From contig JAOTOM010004022.1 in NCBI GenBank assembly GCA_034440615.1, positions 148,045 through 212,044 of the forward strand: a stretch of 64,000 nucleotides of DNA. The letters run 5' to 3'. The DNA is from Ashinkailepas kermadecensis (Eukaryota; Arthropoda; Thecostraca; Neolepadidae). Numbering within the stretch: the stretch's first letter is position 1; every line of letters starts with the position of its first letter. The notes under the pieces were generated by a model. It saw only the letters and a program-made list of their open reading frames with translations. It did not search any database and was not told the DNA's origin. The translations under genes were made by a program, and so were the position numbers. Below are positions 23,830 to 35,338 of the stretch, piece after piece.

Positions 23830-25107
23830 CTACCTCACAGCCCGCAGTTATCGCCACCGCCTGCTAATGCAATGCTACCGCCTGTCCGACCGGCGGGCGC
23901 GACGGCCGCGCTGCACATCGCTGGAAATTGATCCGACAAAGTCTATCGGGTGTGCACGAGACAGTGCACAAAGCGCGGTGCATATCCGATTTGACGGTGG
24001 CGGCTGTGGCCTGCCGTCCCGCCGGCCGTCGGCGCTGTGTCGGCGCCGCCGCGCGTACACCCTGATCTCACTAGGGTGGCGCGTGTGCCCTCTGCTCTGC
24101 GCAACCTCCTGGTCGATCGCGATCTGGGCGTAAGCCCAGACAATATCGGTCCGACCTTCGACGATCTCGGCATGATCTTCGGATTTTCTGCCGCGATCCT
24201 CGACTATCTTGGCGAAATCCTCGCCGAGCGTTCCGCGACCTTTGTGGCGATCGCCCCGCGACCTTCGGCGACCTGTCCCGGATCCTCGGCGGCGTTGTTG
24301 CTCCGCCGTCGGCGCCAGTTGACTGCGCCGGGGGGGGGGGTGCCGACGGGCCACAGGGGTCACGCCGGCGGAGCCGGTTCCGCCAGCTGACCCAGCCGTC
24401 GCGTGGGAACTGGGGCCGACCGGCCAGCGCGGTGGCATAATCGTACGCGAACGCGGCGCGTTTTTACGAGCCTCCAGCCGGCCGGCGCCCCGCCGAACCA
24501 GACCCGGGTCGGGCTTCGTAAAGCTATTTGTCACCGGCCCTGATCACTTACACAGTCGCCGGGAACAGAGGACGAGGGGCTGTGCTCAGCGACGGTGCGG
24601 GATATAGCTGCCGGGAGTGCGAAGCGAGAATCAGTCCTCCCCATTGGGAAAACCCGCCAGTTAATAAGTAGGTGATTTCAATGCATTTTCTCATCCCATG
24701 CGTATTTCCTCCAATGCTGAATATCAGACCGATTTGACGATCCACTCCGGAGTCTGTCTGTAGCGCTTCTCACGGCAGCAAGAGCGTGAGCACGATGAGC
24801 GGTAGTATGATTACACCCCCTGCAGTCTGGGCTGCCAATCGTTTGCTGAAGCCATCCTGTGATCGCCCGCCTGGTCAGGGACCGAGCCAGAACAGGCTCG
24901 ATCTCCGGCCCTGAACAGCCATGCTCATTTTCATACGAACATGGCTGTTCAGCTTTATCGCTGTCTGTGGTCCATGTCTTGCCCTCTCGTGTTCTTAATC
25001 ATTTAAACTTGCAAAATTCGCTGCTGTTGAGTCCAGCCTGCATCGCGATATCTGTGCATGCATGTTGTAAAAGAAATCACTTCCCAAAGAGTTTCGCTGT
25101 TTAGCCA
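23830..25107. other. no gene seen
   Basis: A GC-rich first half with a G-run near 24331, AT-richer second half containing the 24911 inverted repeat. A 219-codon minus-strand frame at 23875-24534 is Arg-rich and compositional. Confidence 0.4.
24911..24952. repeat. 13 bp perfect inverted repeat
   Basis: CTGAACAGCCATG and its exact complement CATGGCTGTTCAG are separated by 16 bases. No following T-run, so not a bacterial-type terminator. Function unknown. Confidence 0.75.
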
Positions 25108-25445
25108 TGCTGTTAGCATTGAGCGTGACATATGTTACTCTGTTAACATGAGCGTGATATATGTTGATCTATGTTGACATGAGTGTGACATGCTGTTAAC
25201 ATAGAACGTGAAATATGTTGGTCCATGTTAACATGGAATGTGACATATTGTTCTATGTTAACATAGAGCGTGACATAAATTGCTCTGTTAACATGAGCTT
25301 GACATGTGTTGCTCTATTTTAACATGAGCGTGAAACATGCTGCTTTATTTTAACACGAACGTGATATATACTACTCTATGTTAACATGAGCGTGACGTGC
25401 TGTTAACATAGACCGTGGTAACATATCGTGACATGCTGTTAATAT
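25108..25445. repeat. degenerate AT-rich minisatellite (about 40-45 bp)
   Basis: Repeated TGTTAACATGAGCGTGACAT and ATATGTTGCTCTA motifs with frequent indels. An AT-rich exception among the mostly GC-rich arrays. Confidence 0.85.
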
Positions 25446-26424
25446 ATGTGGGTACAAAGATGATTCCACGTGACACAAACATCAACGGCGATATACTTGG
25501 GGCACAAATATCACCGATGGTTTAATATTAGGACACGCTATTAAGAAATAATTCAATCGTGCGAGCGCACCGCACAGCGACACACATGACACCGTGTACA
25601 TCGGCAAACGTCCAAATCAAGTTCATACTAAGCCTAAAATGTTGTGCCGATTTAAGTTCCCCCTCCAAGAAGAATTCCACGAAAATTGAAAGTCGTGGAC
25701 ATATAGACATAATTTAATGTCATGTTGATGCAGAAACATATTAATACCAGCTCAAGGGATAATAATAGAATATGTAGTCAATAGACGGGAGCCAAACGTA
25801 CATAAACCTGTGTTGTTTGTGCACCAACTAAGCTTGTCATATAAGCAATACGGGTGCACGTGGTAATTCACTCGCTCTATGATCACAACATGTTTATCAT
25901 GTTGTTTGTCAGAACTGTTTTATTAGTGTGTGTGTGTGTGTGTGGAGGCACTGTAGGCAATTATCACTACTTTCTCTTCTCGGCGTTGAATCGCTGCGTA
26001 CGTGGTCCCGCTCCGGAAGACACAGAACTCTGGACAGGTGATGAACTATGCCGAGCGAACAAACAAGTGCAGCTTGACATTCGATCAGATGATGCGTGCG
26101 ACGGCACAGCCATGTGGCTGGGTACGGGCTCAGTGCTCGATGTCAGAGCTATGAGCTGCACGTCTTCCGAACGAAGTACCTCCCAAAAAGCGGCGATGAT
26201 CGTGTACACGGGACTACGTGGGACGGGGATAGATCTCTTCTCAGATTATCCGTGCGGTGCACGTCTTCTGTCGTCTTGAGCGACACGATCACAGAGGCGG
26301 CAGCAGCAGCTGGTGGGACGCTCCCGATATAGAGTGAGGTGTGGGCAGGATTGGGACCGTCTGCGCACTGGTGCTGAATGTACCGGTTATACCCATAATC
26401 ATGGCACAGAACCATGCATGTCTA
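25446..26424. other. no recognised gene; possible open segment 25975-26280
   Basis: A short (GT)n at 25926-25944 is followed by a 100-codon open + frame (LWTGDELCRANKQVQLDIR...) that reads less like repeat noise than most, but no family or convincing splice acceptor is visible. Confidence 0.3.
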
Positions 26425-26830
26425 GGCTGAAGGTGCAGCTATGCCCCCAGTTGTAGTACACAGCACTTCTGCCTATCGATGATGAAAGTGCGGCTCTGCC
26501 CTCGGTCGTAGCACACAGTCCGTCTACCTGCCGAGGCTGAAGGTGTGACTACTCCCAGTCTCGGCACCTGGGGACGAGTGGTCTAGGGGTTAGATGCTCG
26601 TCTCACAATCGAAAGATTGTGGGTTCGAATCTCACCTGTCGCTACTCTTCGCCCGCGACCAATCGGCGTGAGAGATTGGTGACGCTATATGACTCAACGG
26701 TCGACGTGTCGTAAAAACCAATAACCAACCAACCAACCAGTCTCGGCACCCAGCCCTTCCACTTCCCGAGGCTGAAGGTGCCGGCTACATCCGCTAGCCC
26801 GACACACAGCCGCCACCCATAGATGCTCTG
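26425..26830. repeat. about 60 bp minisatellite interrupted by a SINE
   Basis: Units contain GAGGCTGAAGGTGC and GTAGTACACAGC/CGACACACAGCC with CTACCTGCC-like joints. The SINE at 26569-26738 splits the array; one unit follows the insertion. Confidence 0.8.
26569..26738 (+). mobile_element. tRNA-derived SINE with intact target-site duplication
   Basis: A complete copy of the SINE family: A box (GTGGTCTAGGGGTTAGATGC), B box (GGGTTCGAATCTC), body with CCAATCGGCGTGAGAGATTG, tail GTCGTAAAAACCAATAACC ending in a short CCAA repeat. It is flanked by a perfect 13 bp direct repeat (CAGTCTCGGCACC at 26556-26568 and 26739-26751). The insertion splits a minisatellite array, whose unit (CGAGGCTGAAGGTG...) resumes after the duplication. 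This copy looks recent. Confidence 0.93.
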
Positions 26831-28093
26831 TGCAGTGTACCCTGTACACGACTCTGCAGCGCCGCACCTGCTGCTATTCACGCTGCCCGTGCTGCTGGGC
26901 ACGTTCTGCGCCGTCAACTGGGCATTGCACAGCTACTTAACATTTTGGTCTCCCACGTGGCCCGGTGTTGGCCCGGCTCTATACCAGTCCCAAACTTTCA
27001 GATATTGTTTCTCTGGCGCCAAGGGTCACGACTTAAACTGGAAGATTAATGGTTGCTAATTTAGTCAGGCGTACACACGAAGCATGGGTTTCGAGTGATT
27101 ACTAATCGAGATATGCCAAAGCTTTGGCAGCACATTATTCAGTTGGCAATGATCTGTTCTGAATAATGATAACGTGATCGGCTTTGGAAGTGGAATCACC
27201 TGTCCGCCTAAGAACGCTGTGAGTCGAATCCATAATCGTGCTTGTCTGTTAACGCTGAGTTCCCAACACACCGCGGCGCAGCTCGAGCCGCCACTCCGGA
27301 CACTGGATCAAGATCAGCTCGCATGCCTTCCTGCAGACCCGTCCCGCCTCCGGCACCGACGTGCCATCACCTCTGGCGCCGACCGTTCATCAGCCCTGGT
27401 GCCAGACTGTCATCAGCCCTGGCGCCAACCGGCCATCAGCCCTGGCGCCGACCGGTCATCAGCCCTGGCGCCGACCGTTTACCGCCTGGAGCCATCTGCC
27501 ATGTTTCTGGTCCCACCGCGTACGCCTGTGATCTCGCGTTCTGCGCTGTCTCCGACCCGGTCGTGGTGACGCCCCGGGGCTGAGAGAGTCAGGTGGCCGG
27601 CGGCACTGCCTGAATGCTCCTGCCGTGCCAGGTGGCGCCCGCACCGCTCACGGTCGCCCACGGTCGCCCACGTGTTATGATCGCGCCCCTGCCAGCAGCC
27701 GACCGAGTGAAGGATGGCCCTCCCCTCTGCTGACGGCGCTCGGGCCGCCTTCAGCCGACCATCTGATCTCTGTAGTCGGTGTGCGTCCTGTAGTTTCCGG
27801 TGGTGCCTCCATTTCGAATGAAATCGCCAGTTCCCACCGGGGATTGACTTTCGGTCGTGAGTCCAGTTTCCAGTGACCGAAAACGAAAGTTATCGACAAA
27901 GACCCCTATCTTCTAGCGGGTCGTCTAACTTTCTGTTGAGACACTCTTCGGCTACAGCATAAACCTTGGTTTTCTCGCGAAGGTCGGTGAAGAAGGGCTT
28001 GTCGGCGGCCCCCACAAGCCTTGGGCAGCGCTGTGTTCTTAAGCAGTTATTAAGCATTAGGATGTAGAGAGTTGGTGAGCAGTCTGGTGGTGG
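26831..28093. other. no recognised gene
   Basis: 26823-26935 encodes a hydrophobic segment (HLLLFTLPVLLGTFCAVNWA) that could be a membrane span by chance. Apart from the 23 bp array at 27361-27478 nothing is recognised. Confidence 0.35.
27361..27478. repeat. 23 bp minisatellite, 5 copies
   Basis: Unit CATCAGCCCTGGCGCCGACC plus GGT and close variants. Confidence 0.88.
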
Positions 28094-28350
28094 GGGTCGC
28101 GGTAGCCCAGTCGGTAGGGCGTTGGACTCTTGATCGTAAGATCGTGGACTGGGATCCCACAACCGGTGGGATTGCCGAGTCCAACCGTGATCAATCGCCG
28201 TGAGAGATTGGAGACTTTGTATATCAGTCGATAGGGCATTGCACTCTTGATCGTGGGTTCGAATCCCACAGCCGACGGGATTGCCGAGTCCATCCGCGAC
28301 CAATCGGCGTGGGAGTTTGGCAATGCCATTTGACCCAGTAGTTTAATGCG
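28094..28350 (+). mobile_element. two tandem tRNA-derived SINE units (second head type)
   Basis: Two adjacent related units. The first (about 28094-28225) has the head TAGCCCAGTCGGTAGGGC and a degraded B box; the second (about 28226-28350) has CAGTCGATAGGGCATTG and a perfect B box (GGGTTCGAATCCC). Both carry ACTCTTGATCGT (anticodon-loop region resembling tRNA-Lys CTT) and the body CCAATCGGCGTG...GAG...TTGG shared with the Pro-like SINEs. So the family uses at least two tRNA-like heads on a common body. The doubling may be a dimeric element or a duplication. Confidence 0.8.
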
Positions 28351-30101
28351 CCGTGAAAGAGCCCAAGGACCGTCTTTCTTCCGGCGGTGGCGTGGTGGCG
28401 GTGGACGCCAGTGTTGCCACCTGGCCGTCGGGCACGGGACGCCGACGGTGACCCTCCGATCCGGCACTGAGACGGCTGACCTGGGAGCGACCAGCTGATG
28501 CGTGAGCGACGCCTTTGACTCGTGAGTGGCATCGGGCGGAGTCGTTGCCGCTGTTGGCAGTTCTCCCGGTGTGGGTGGACATGCGGAGTTTTTACGGGGC
28601 GTGTTTGTTCGCTGCCTGGAGCGCACTGGAGGGTGTCGATTCCCCCGGCCGTGGCCCCTCCACCCTGTCCACTGAGTGCGTGCGGCAGCAGGTGGCTGCC
28701 GCCCTTCTTTTTACGGCAGTTCGACCCAAACTCCTAGAAACGCCCGATTTGTTGACAGCTCAAGCACTGGCACGGTCGTAGGCAGGAGTAATTGGAGACG
28801 AATGCCACGGCTTGCTGGAATATGTCTGTGGAAGGTGAGTATGCTCGGTCGTTCTCAGCAACTAATTACCGCTGTGTTATGATGACAAAAAGCAACGTAT
28901 CCACCAATATCAGTACCTGTTTTCCTCTATCAGTTTTAGCGAGGCAATTTTAATCAGACTCCGTCCACGCGGATCACCTTCGTTGTTATGCGTTGTTACT
29001 TTCTGATATTTGCAACAATGGTTGGCTGCGCAAATGCGGCTTTGTGTATGGACAGATCATCCCAGGACACAAGCAAGCATTTCGTCATTGTCCGTACATG
29101 AGCGGTGTGGGTGAGGCGAAGAGTTCTTCAACACGCGGACGCTTTCGTCTTCTGATGTCGGGCAGTGCGATCTTGCCGCACCTGGCACACCGCCGCTAAG
29201 TATGCATCTTGCCGCTTCCACGCGGCCGCCAAGCTTACGATTGCACCCTGCATACAATTGTGCAAGTGTCTCAGTCGTAAAAAGTCCCTGGGCCGCTGCT
29301 AAGAAAGGCAACTTGAGGTAAATTATCTGCAAAGAGATCAGATGAGAGTGGGTTGGTTAGTCAGAACACAAAGCTGGGGAACACAGCCCGCAGCAAAATG
29401 TTTGTAACCCGCGACCGGTCCAGGAAAGCGATCATCGATGGCCAGTTTTCCGTCCGGTCCAATCGGTGTTGGATGGCTGGGAGAAGATGTTGGATGACTG
29501 GGAGAAGGGGTTGAATGACTGGAAGAAGATGTTGGATGACTGGGAGAAGATACGCGTGCGTCACTTGCTCGTCCGAAGTCACAGGTCCCAGGGCACCGAC
29601 GAGTCTCTGGGACTCCGGATGTCTGTCTGACCTCATGTGACTTAAATCACATGGCATTCTCGTGTAAATTCCGCTGGACGCAATAAGGCATGCATTTATA
29701 TTCCATTTCTTCCTAAATTCGCAAACATTTCATACAGGATACCGGTTTGAACAAAATACCCCGTTAAAGATATGTGTTGTTGACTGGCGCTGCGCCCATC
29801 GGCATCCGAATGGCGAATAGGATCACATAAGTGCGTGACATCACCAGCGCCGTAGCATGCACCCGAGTGCATTTCGCGGCCGAAGTGGGGAATCTATCGC
29901 AGGCGATAGATTGCTAGATAGATGATAGATGCTAGAGGCGAGAGATAGTTTGTCACCTAGAAATTCCGCATTTGCGTCGTTGAAACGTCACCGGTTGCTG
30001 CCTTCTCCTGGGTACTCGTGGCGACGAGTACCATCGTCGTCGCTCCACGCGCGTCGGTCCGCGCGCTGTCGGCTCGGGCGCACGTGACCCGGTGTCAGGT
30101 C
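28351..30101. other. no gene seen
   Basis: Single-copy sequence apart from the 24 bp repeat at 29460-29552 and small hairpins near 29885-29905 (AATCTATCG/CGATAGATT) and 30001-30030 (GGTACTCGT/ACGAGTACC). Confidence 0.4.
29460..29552. repeat. about 24 bp tandem repeat, 4 copies
   Basis: Unit GTTGGATGACTGGGAGAAGA and variants. Confidence 0.85.
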
Positions 30102-30258
30102 AGGGGCGAGTAGTCTACGGGTAAAGTGCTCGTCTCCCAACCGAACTGTCGTGGGCTCCAGTCCCACCTGTCGCTACCCTTCGCCGGCAACCAATCGGCG
30201 TGAGAGATTGGCGACGCCATGAGACCCAAGGCGGCCGGCTTGTCGTAAAACGAACAGC
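30102..30258 (+). mobile_element. tRNA-derived SINE
   Basis: Same family as the 26.57 kb copy: head GAGTAGTCTACGGGTAAAG, B-box region GGGCTCCAGTCCCACC, body CCAATCGGCGTGAGAGATTG and GGCGACGCCATGAGACCC, end GGCTTGTCGTAAAACGAAC. Point changes throughout suggest an older copy. No convincing target duplication was found. Confidence 0.85.
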
Positions 30259-30609
30259 CGCCGGTGGTGGGTCAGCCGCGGCTGACGTCACACGCCTGAC
30301 GGGTCAGTGGGTCGGCCCGGGATCGTCACCCGTCGACGCCAGCCGTGCGTCGTGGACACCGTGCCGGAGTGACAAATGACGCTGGGCCTCCGGCCGCCGG
30401 GAGACTGGGTAACAGCCTGTCGCCGCTCCTGCCGGATCCAGGTCGTCGGACGGAGAAGATCTGTCGGCGGCCGGCCCAGTGCAGTGGCGCGGACGTCTTC
30501 GTCGGTGTCGGGAGTCGTCCCGGCCGTTCACGATGACGCCTGACAAAGGCATAGCGAGAAGAAAAGCATGGTGCCCTTCGAATGGCGAGTGCTCGTCCTT
30601 GTGGCGTGC

Positions 30610-30925
30610 GTCCAGGACGCCGCTCGATTCTCTGACGGGTGTCCGTGGCGCCGGTCGACCTTCTGACGGGTGTCCGGGGCGCCGCTCGACCTTCTGACGG
30701 GTGTCCGGGGCGCCACTCGACCTTCTGACGGGTGTCCGGGGCGCCGCTCGACCCTCTGACAGGTGTCCGGGGAGCTGCTCGACCTTCTGACGGCTGTCCG
30801 GGGCACCGCTCGACCTTCTGACGATTGTCCGGGGCGCTGCTCGACCTTCTGACGGCTGTCCGGGGCGCCGCTCGACCTTCTAACGATTGTCCGGGGCGCC
30901 GCTCGACCTTCTGACCGGTGTACAG
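30610..30925. repeat. 31 bp minisatellite, about 10 copies
   Basis: Unit CGACCTTCTGACGGGTGTCC then GGGGCGCCGCT. 31 is not divisible by three and the unit has no minus-strand stops, so two long minus-strand frames with a 31-residue period result. Confidence 0.93.
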
Positions 30926-31892
30926 GGACTCGCCGATTGATGGCGCGCCACCGGCGCCGCTTTCCTGCTCGTGATACGACGCCCGCCTTATTAGGCCTTC
31001 CAAGTGGCGCCGGGATCTGGGACCCGATATTCCGGTTCACGCGAAAGAGTTTGCACCATGGACAATAGAAATGGTCACGATAACAGGTGCGGAGACGTCC
31101 ACACAGCACCATCTACTGTCTGTCCCGCTCCTCATGTGAGGTCCTGTCTAACTGATGGCCGCCAGTCTGTACGGCATTGGACACATCCTTGACCATAAAC
31201 GATGTTGGCGTGCCACCGTACCCTCATTGTCGGTATGCATTATTTATAGTCGCAAGCGTTCGCGTTCTGGTGCTTTGTCGCCGATTTTCCTCAGGCCAGC
31301 CCAGACAGTCCTTGTGAGGCCGTACAGTTCGTGCTCGTATCTTGGCGGGAATTTTCCTCGACTAAGCTGACGCAGTCTCAACGCGGCTTATGTGGACAGC
31401 GAATGCCAAGGAGAACCTCATTATTTGGACCTGGACCAAGCGGAAGAAGTTGTCTCACGCGGCTAGCCAGGCATGGCTAGCCAGGCATCATCTTAAATTG
31501 CACGGTTGGCCAACTGCTGGGCTGATGCCAAGTTTGTCTTGCTATTTACTGAAGTCTCCAGCCTGAATCAGGTGTAGTTTGCGCTCGTGGGAACAGACGA
31601 CTTGCCGAAAATAGCCGCTCATGTGAGCCGGCGTTCGCCTATCTGTCGCTGTGTGCTGTGTGACGTCACCTGTCGGCCGGTGATTTGTTGCACCGACTCC
31701 AGGTGTGCTGTGCCGCCGGCAGACGGCGCGACAGCGCACCACTTCTGTGGACAGCGGCGTGTTTGAGTGATGTCGCCGCCGATGGCTGTCGTGTCACCCC
31801 ATCAGTCATTTTGTGGTCGATTGTGTCCCGACTATGGAAATTTGCGTCGGTGGATCGGTGCGATGCATTATTGATGAGGCTCGGGAGCACTG

Positions 31893-32775
31893 GCCGGGCG
31901 CGCGCTGTGGACACGCGGTGGAGCGCGGTGACACGCCGGGCGCGCGCTGTGGACACGCGGTGGAGCGCGGTGACACGCCGGGCGGGCTCTGTGGACACGC
32001 GGTGGAGCGCGGTGACACGCCGGGGGCTGTGGACACGCGGTGGAGCGCGGTGACACGTCGGGCGCGCGCTGTGGACACGCGGTGGAGCGCGGTGACACGC
32101 CGGGCGGGCTCTGTGGACACGCGGTGGAGCGCGGTGACACGCCGGGCGGGCTCTGTGGACACGCGGTGGAGCGCGGTGACACGTCGGGCGCGCGCTGTGG
32201 ACACGCGGTGGAGCGCGGTGACACGCCGGGCGGGCTCTGTGGACACGCGGTGAAGCGCGGTGACACGCCGGGCGCGCTCTGTCGACTGGAGCGCGGTGGA
32301 GCGCGGTGACACGCCGGGCGGGCTCTGTGGACACGCGGTGAAGCGCGGTGACACGCCGGGCGCGCTCTGTCGACTGGAGCGCGGTGGAGCGCGGTGACAC
32401 GCCGGGCGCGCGCTGTGGACACGCGGTGGAGCGCGGTGACACGCCGGGCGGGCTCTGTGGACACGCGGTGGAGCGCGGTGACACGCCGGGCGGGCTCTGT
32501 GGACACGCGGTGGAGCGCGGTGACACGTCGGGCGCGCGCTGTGGACACGCGGTGGAGCGCGGTGACACGCCGGGCGGGCTCTGTGGACACGCGGTGAAGC
32601 GCGGTGACACGCCGGGCGCGCTCTGTCGACTGGAGCGCGGTGGAGCGCGGTGACACGCCGGGCGCGCTCTGTCGACTGGAGCGCGGTGGAGCGCGGCGAC
32701 ACGTCGGGCGCGCTCTGTGGACACGCGGTGGAGCGCGGTGACACGTCGGGCGCGCTCTGTCGACTGGAGCGCGGT
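31893..32775. repeat. 42 bp minisatellite, about 20 copies, two unit types
   Basis: Main unit GTGGACACGCGGTGGAGCGC then GGTGACACGCCGGGCGGGCTCT. A second type replaces the beginning with GTCGACTGGAGCGCGGTGGA. A block containing both types in the same order appears twice (about 32090-32300 and 32430-32640), showing larger-scale duplication. Confidence 0.95.
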
Positions 32776-34257
32776 GTTCACTTGTCGCTGACATCTACAG
32801 GTGCTCGCTGTTGGAGATGTGAAGGAAAACGCTAATCGGCATATGCGCGCATGCTCATCAATTTGATGCAGCTGGCTTTCTAATCGTATCGCTATATTTA
32901 CTGGATGGGATATGGATATGGGAATGGGTACTGGATGTGGGTATTGGGAATATATTTAATGGAGCTGGAAGGTGCCTCAGTGCCACACTACTAAGCTTGC
33001 AATAAAGACCTTGGTTAGTTATTTGAATTTAGGGGCGCAACGACTGCACTGACATAATAACGTAATCAATTATAACCTTATATAATATAACCTTATATAC
33101 GCGCAACTGTGCTTATAGCATTGTGCCATGCAACTTAGCGCTGTGTTGCTTACGGGCGGCTTGCAGCGGCGGTCACGAAGTAGCCAAGCAACGTTTTGGG
33201 GCATTCCCCTTCGCTCACGAATCATGCATCATAATCATGCGTTTTGTTCTCCACAATGCATGGCATGTAGTACACATTACTTCCTTGGTGTGATCATCCG
33301 GTTCACTTGATCCTCGGATCTTCTGGTTCACTTGATCCTCATCTCAAGAAAGCCCCAAAGACTCTGACTCTGACTTTCCCGTCCAAGTACCTGTGTGTGA
33401 GACGGCAATTGGTTTCGGATGTGCCCAACTTAAGTCGCAACGAATTTCCGTCATTGTCCGAAGTAGGCAGAGTAAGTCACTTTGCACCCAATTCTTGGGT
33501 TGCCCACATACTCATGTAAAACATGTAAATAAATTAGATGCTTTCAAGACCCCATCAATTCGTCATTATAAGCAGCAATGCGGACAATATTCGACGTTTT
33601 AGTGCCGACTTTCACTGCAATTATTTGCTTGTTCTCCTATTGCCCAGCGAACTGCTACTGTGATGCCTTGGTTCCCAACTAGCTGTGATAATGTTCTTGT
33701 TTCTGAAGAGCATGACTCAAGTCTAGCGTGTGGGAAAGTCATGGAAGAGGTATTCGTGAAGAGTTACAAATAGCCCAATACCGAAACCGAGCATTTCGAG
33801 TATTCAGAATGCATTTACACAGTTCGTTATATTTTAGATGAGCTCGCTTTGTTGTCGAAAAAGGTGCCAAATGTGATATTGTTTTGGAATAGTTAAGGCG
33901 AAAGCATCTCCACAGGGCATTTATCGACGTTATTTTCTACTTCCACACGTTATTATTTCGTCACTTAATTCGTTAGCTCGTAGCATGCTGTGTTGCTGTT
34001 GGGTCAGCGCTCCTACGGCGTGCCCTTCCTATGAAGTTTCACCTTTGTCGATACTAAGAGGTACCAAGGATCGAAGAAATCGAACGATGCTTTTCGCCCA
34101 AGTGGTCCCAAATCGCATACTCTTTGGTTTGTTGGTTGACCTCTGTCCGCTTAGGTAGGCCGCGGCAGATGGCCCTTCATCTGACATTTGACCATCAGTT
34201 GACCCTCAATCGATTTCATCCGACCCCTAATCGACCCTCAGTTAATCCTCCTGACAG
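32776..34257. other. AT-richer sequence, no gene seen
   Basis: No open frame with family resemblance and no repeats. Composition changes sharply from the GC-rich 42 bp array to its left. Confidence 0.45.
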
Positions 34258-34340
34258 CCCTCAATGGATCCTCAATGGGATGACCCTCAATGGGATGACC
34301 CTCAATGGGATGACCCTCAATGGGATGACCCTCGATGGGC
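34258..34340. repeat. 15 bp tandem repeat, 5 copies
   Basis: Unit AATGGGATGACCCTC. Confidence 0.92.
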
Positions 34341-34599
34341 CCGCAGCTGATATCAGTCGACCTCAGTTGACCCTGCTCGCACCTGACGTCGCAGCCACCG
34401 ACCTCACTCCGAACTGATCGTAGGTTGAGCCTGCCCGTGCTCGGACGAGCGGCGGTTGACCTCGGTTGACCCTCCATCGATCTCCGGCTGGCAGTCACTG
34501 ACCTGGCTCTCGCATGACCCTCCATCGATCCCCGGCTGGCATCCCCCGTGGCTGGTAGGGTGGCCACTGACCTGGCTCTCGCATGACCCCACATCGATC

Positions 34600-35214
34600 T
34601 CGGCCAACCCCGCCCGTGCCCGGTCGTGCTGCCACTGACCTCAACCGACCCCACATCGATGGCCGGCCGACCCCGCCCGGGCCCGGCGGGGCGGCTGTCT
34701 GCGCCGGCGGGCGGCCAGCTGGGAACCGCCGCCGCCTCGCGGCGGGAACGCCATACCGGGGCCGCGCTCGCCGCGCTTTTTACCGGCGCCAGCCGGCGCA
34801 AAACCGGCGCTCTGTACGGGCATCGGACCGGCATCCCTCGGCGGGCCATCGGTGTTATTACGTTTTTGTCTGACGAGCCTGTTTTGTTGCAGCGCCGACG
34901 CGCCGACATGCCGACATGAGATGACTCGACCGGACCGGTAGTGGAGCCGGGACTCTGAGTGGACCCGACCGCCGGGACCCGGGCCTCGGCACCTCACCCC
35001 CGACCCTGCTCTGACGCGCCGCTCCGCGCCGCTCCGCGGCCGTTCTTCGGCCGTTCTTCGGCCGTTCTTCGGCCGTTCTTCGGCCGTTCTTCAGCCGTTC
35101 TTCGGTGACCGCCGTCCCGTGCGCGCCGGCATGTCGCGACCTGTGCATTCCAAACTGCCCACGCGTCCCACGCCCGGCTAGCGCGCGCACTGGCTGTGCT
35201 GTTGTGTGGCCGGC
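34600..35214 (+). promoter_or_regulatory. GC-rich presumed promoter/5' UTR of EGFR
   Basis: A GC- and CpG-rich stretch directly upstream of the EGFR ATG, unlike the AT-richer sequence at 33-34.2 kb. It includes six tandem 11 bp units (35041-35106) about 110 bases before the start codon and an in-frame stop at 35179, so this part is non-coding in the EGFR frame. No TATA box was identified. The transcription start cannot be placed from sequence alone, and a farther non-coding first exon is possible. Confidence 0.35.
35041..35106. repeat. 11 bp tandem repeat, 6 copies, in the EGFR 5' region
   Basis: Four perfect CGTTCTTCGGC copies, then two with one change each. It ends 108 bases upstream of the EGFR ATG. 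Confidence 0.95.
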
Positions 35215-35338
35215 ATGCTGCTGTGTCTCAGTGTGGTGCTGTGTTGGCTGCTGGCTGTGGCGCCCAGCACGACGCTGGCGAAGAGAGCCGCCGACCCCTG
35301 GCGAGACTATGTCATCCGGTCGCCGGCGAAGCCAAAAA
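35215..35338 (+). CDS. Egfr: EGFR coding exon 1 (signal peptide and mature N-terminus)
   Basis: First coding exon of a receptor tyrosine kinase of the EGFR/ErbB family, which binds EGF-like ligands at the cell surface and signals through Ras/MAPK. Seen: an ATG with G at -3, an in-frame TAG 36 bases upstream (35179), then 41 codons. The first ~22 residues form a classic signal peptide (MLLCLSVVLCWLLAVAPSTT followed by LA), with likely cleavage before KRAADPW. The exon ends at a strong donor (A|GTAAGT, GT at 35339) in phase 1. The leftover A joins TT at the start of exon 2 to make Ile, giving K-I-C-I-G-T, the expected start of the L1 domain. Signal peptides are not conserved, so identity rests on this join. 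A different first exon could be used in other isoforms. Confidence 0.78.

Noticed and set aside
26569..26645. Functional tRNA gene
   Set aside because: A and B boxes are present but acceptor and anticodon stems do not pair properly, and the sequence continues into a SINE body with a target duplication.
28057..28626. 189-codon minus-strand frame containing GFEPTIKSAMPYRL
   Set aside because: This is the antisense translation of the tRNA-derived SINE heads, a common false protein prediction.
31666..32794. 300-370-codon minus-strand frames (Pro/Arg/His-rich)
   Set aside because: The 42 bp array lacks stops in these frames; three overlapping frames are equally open.
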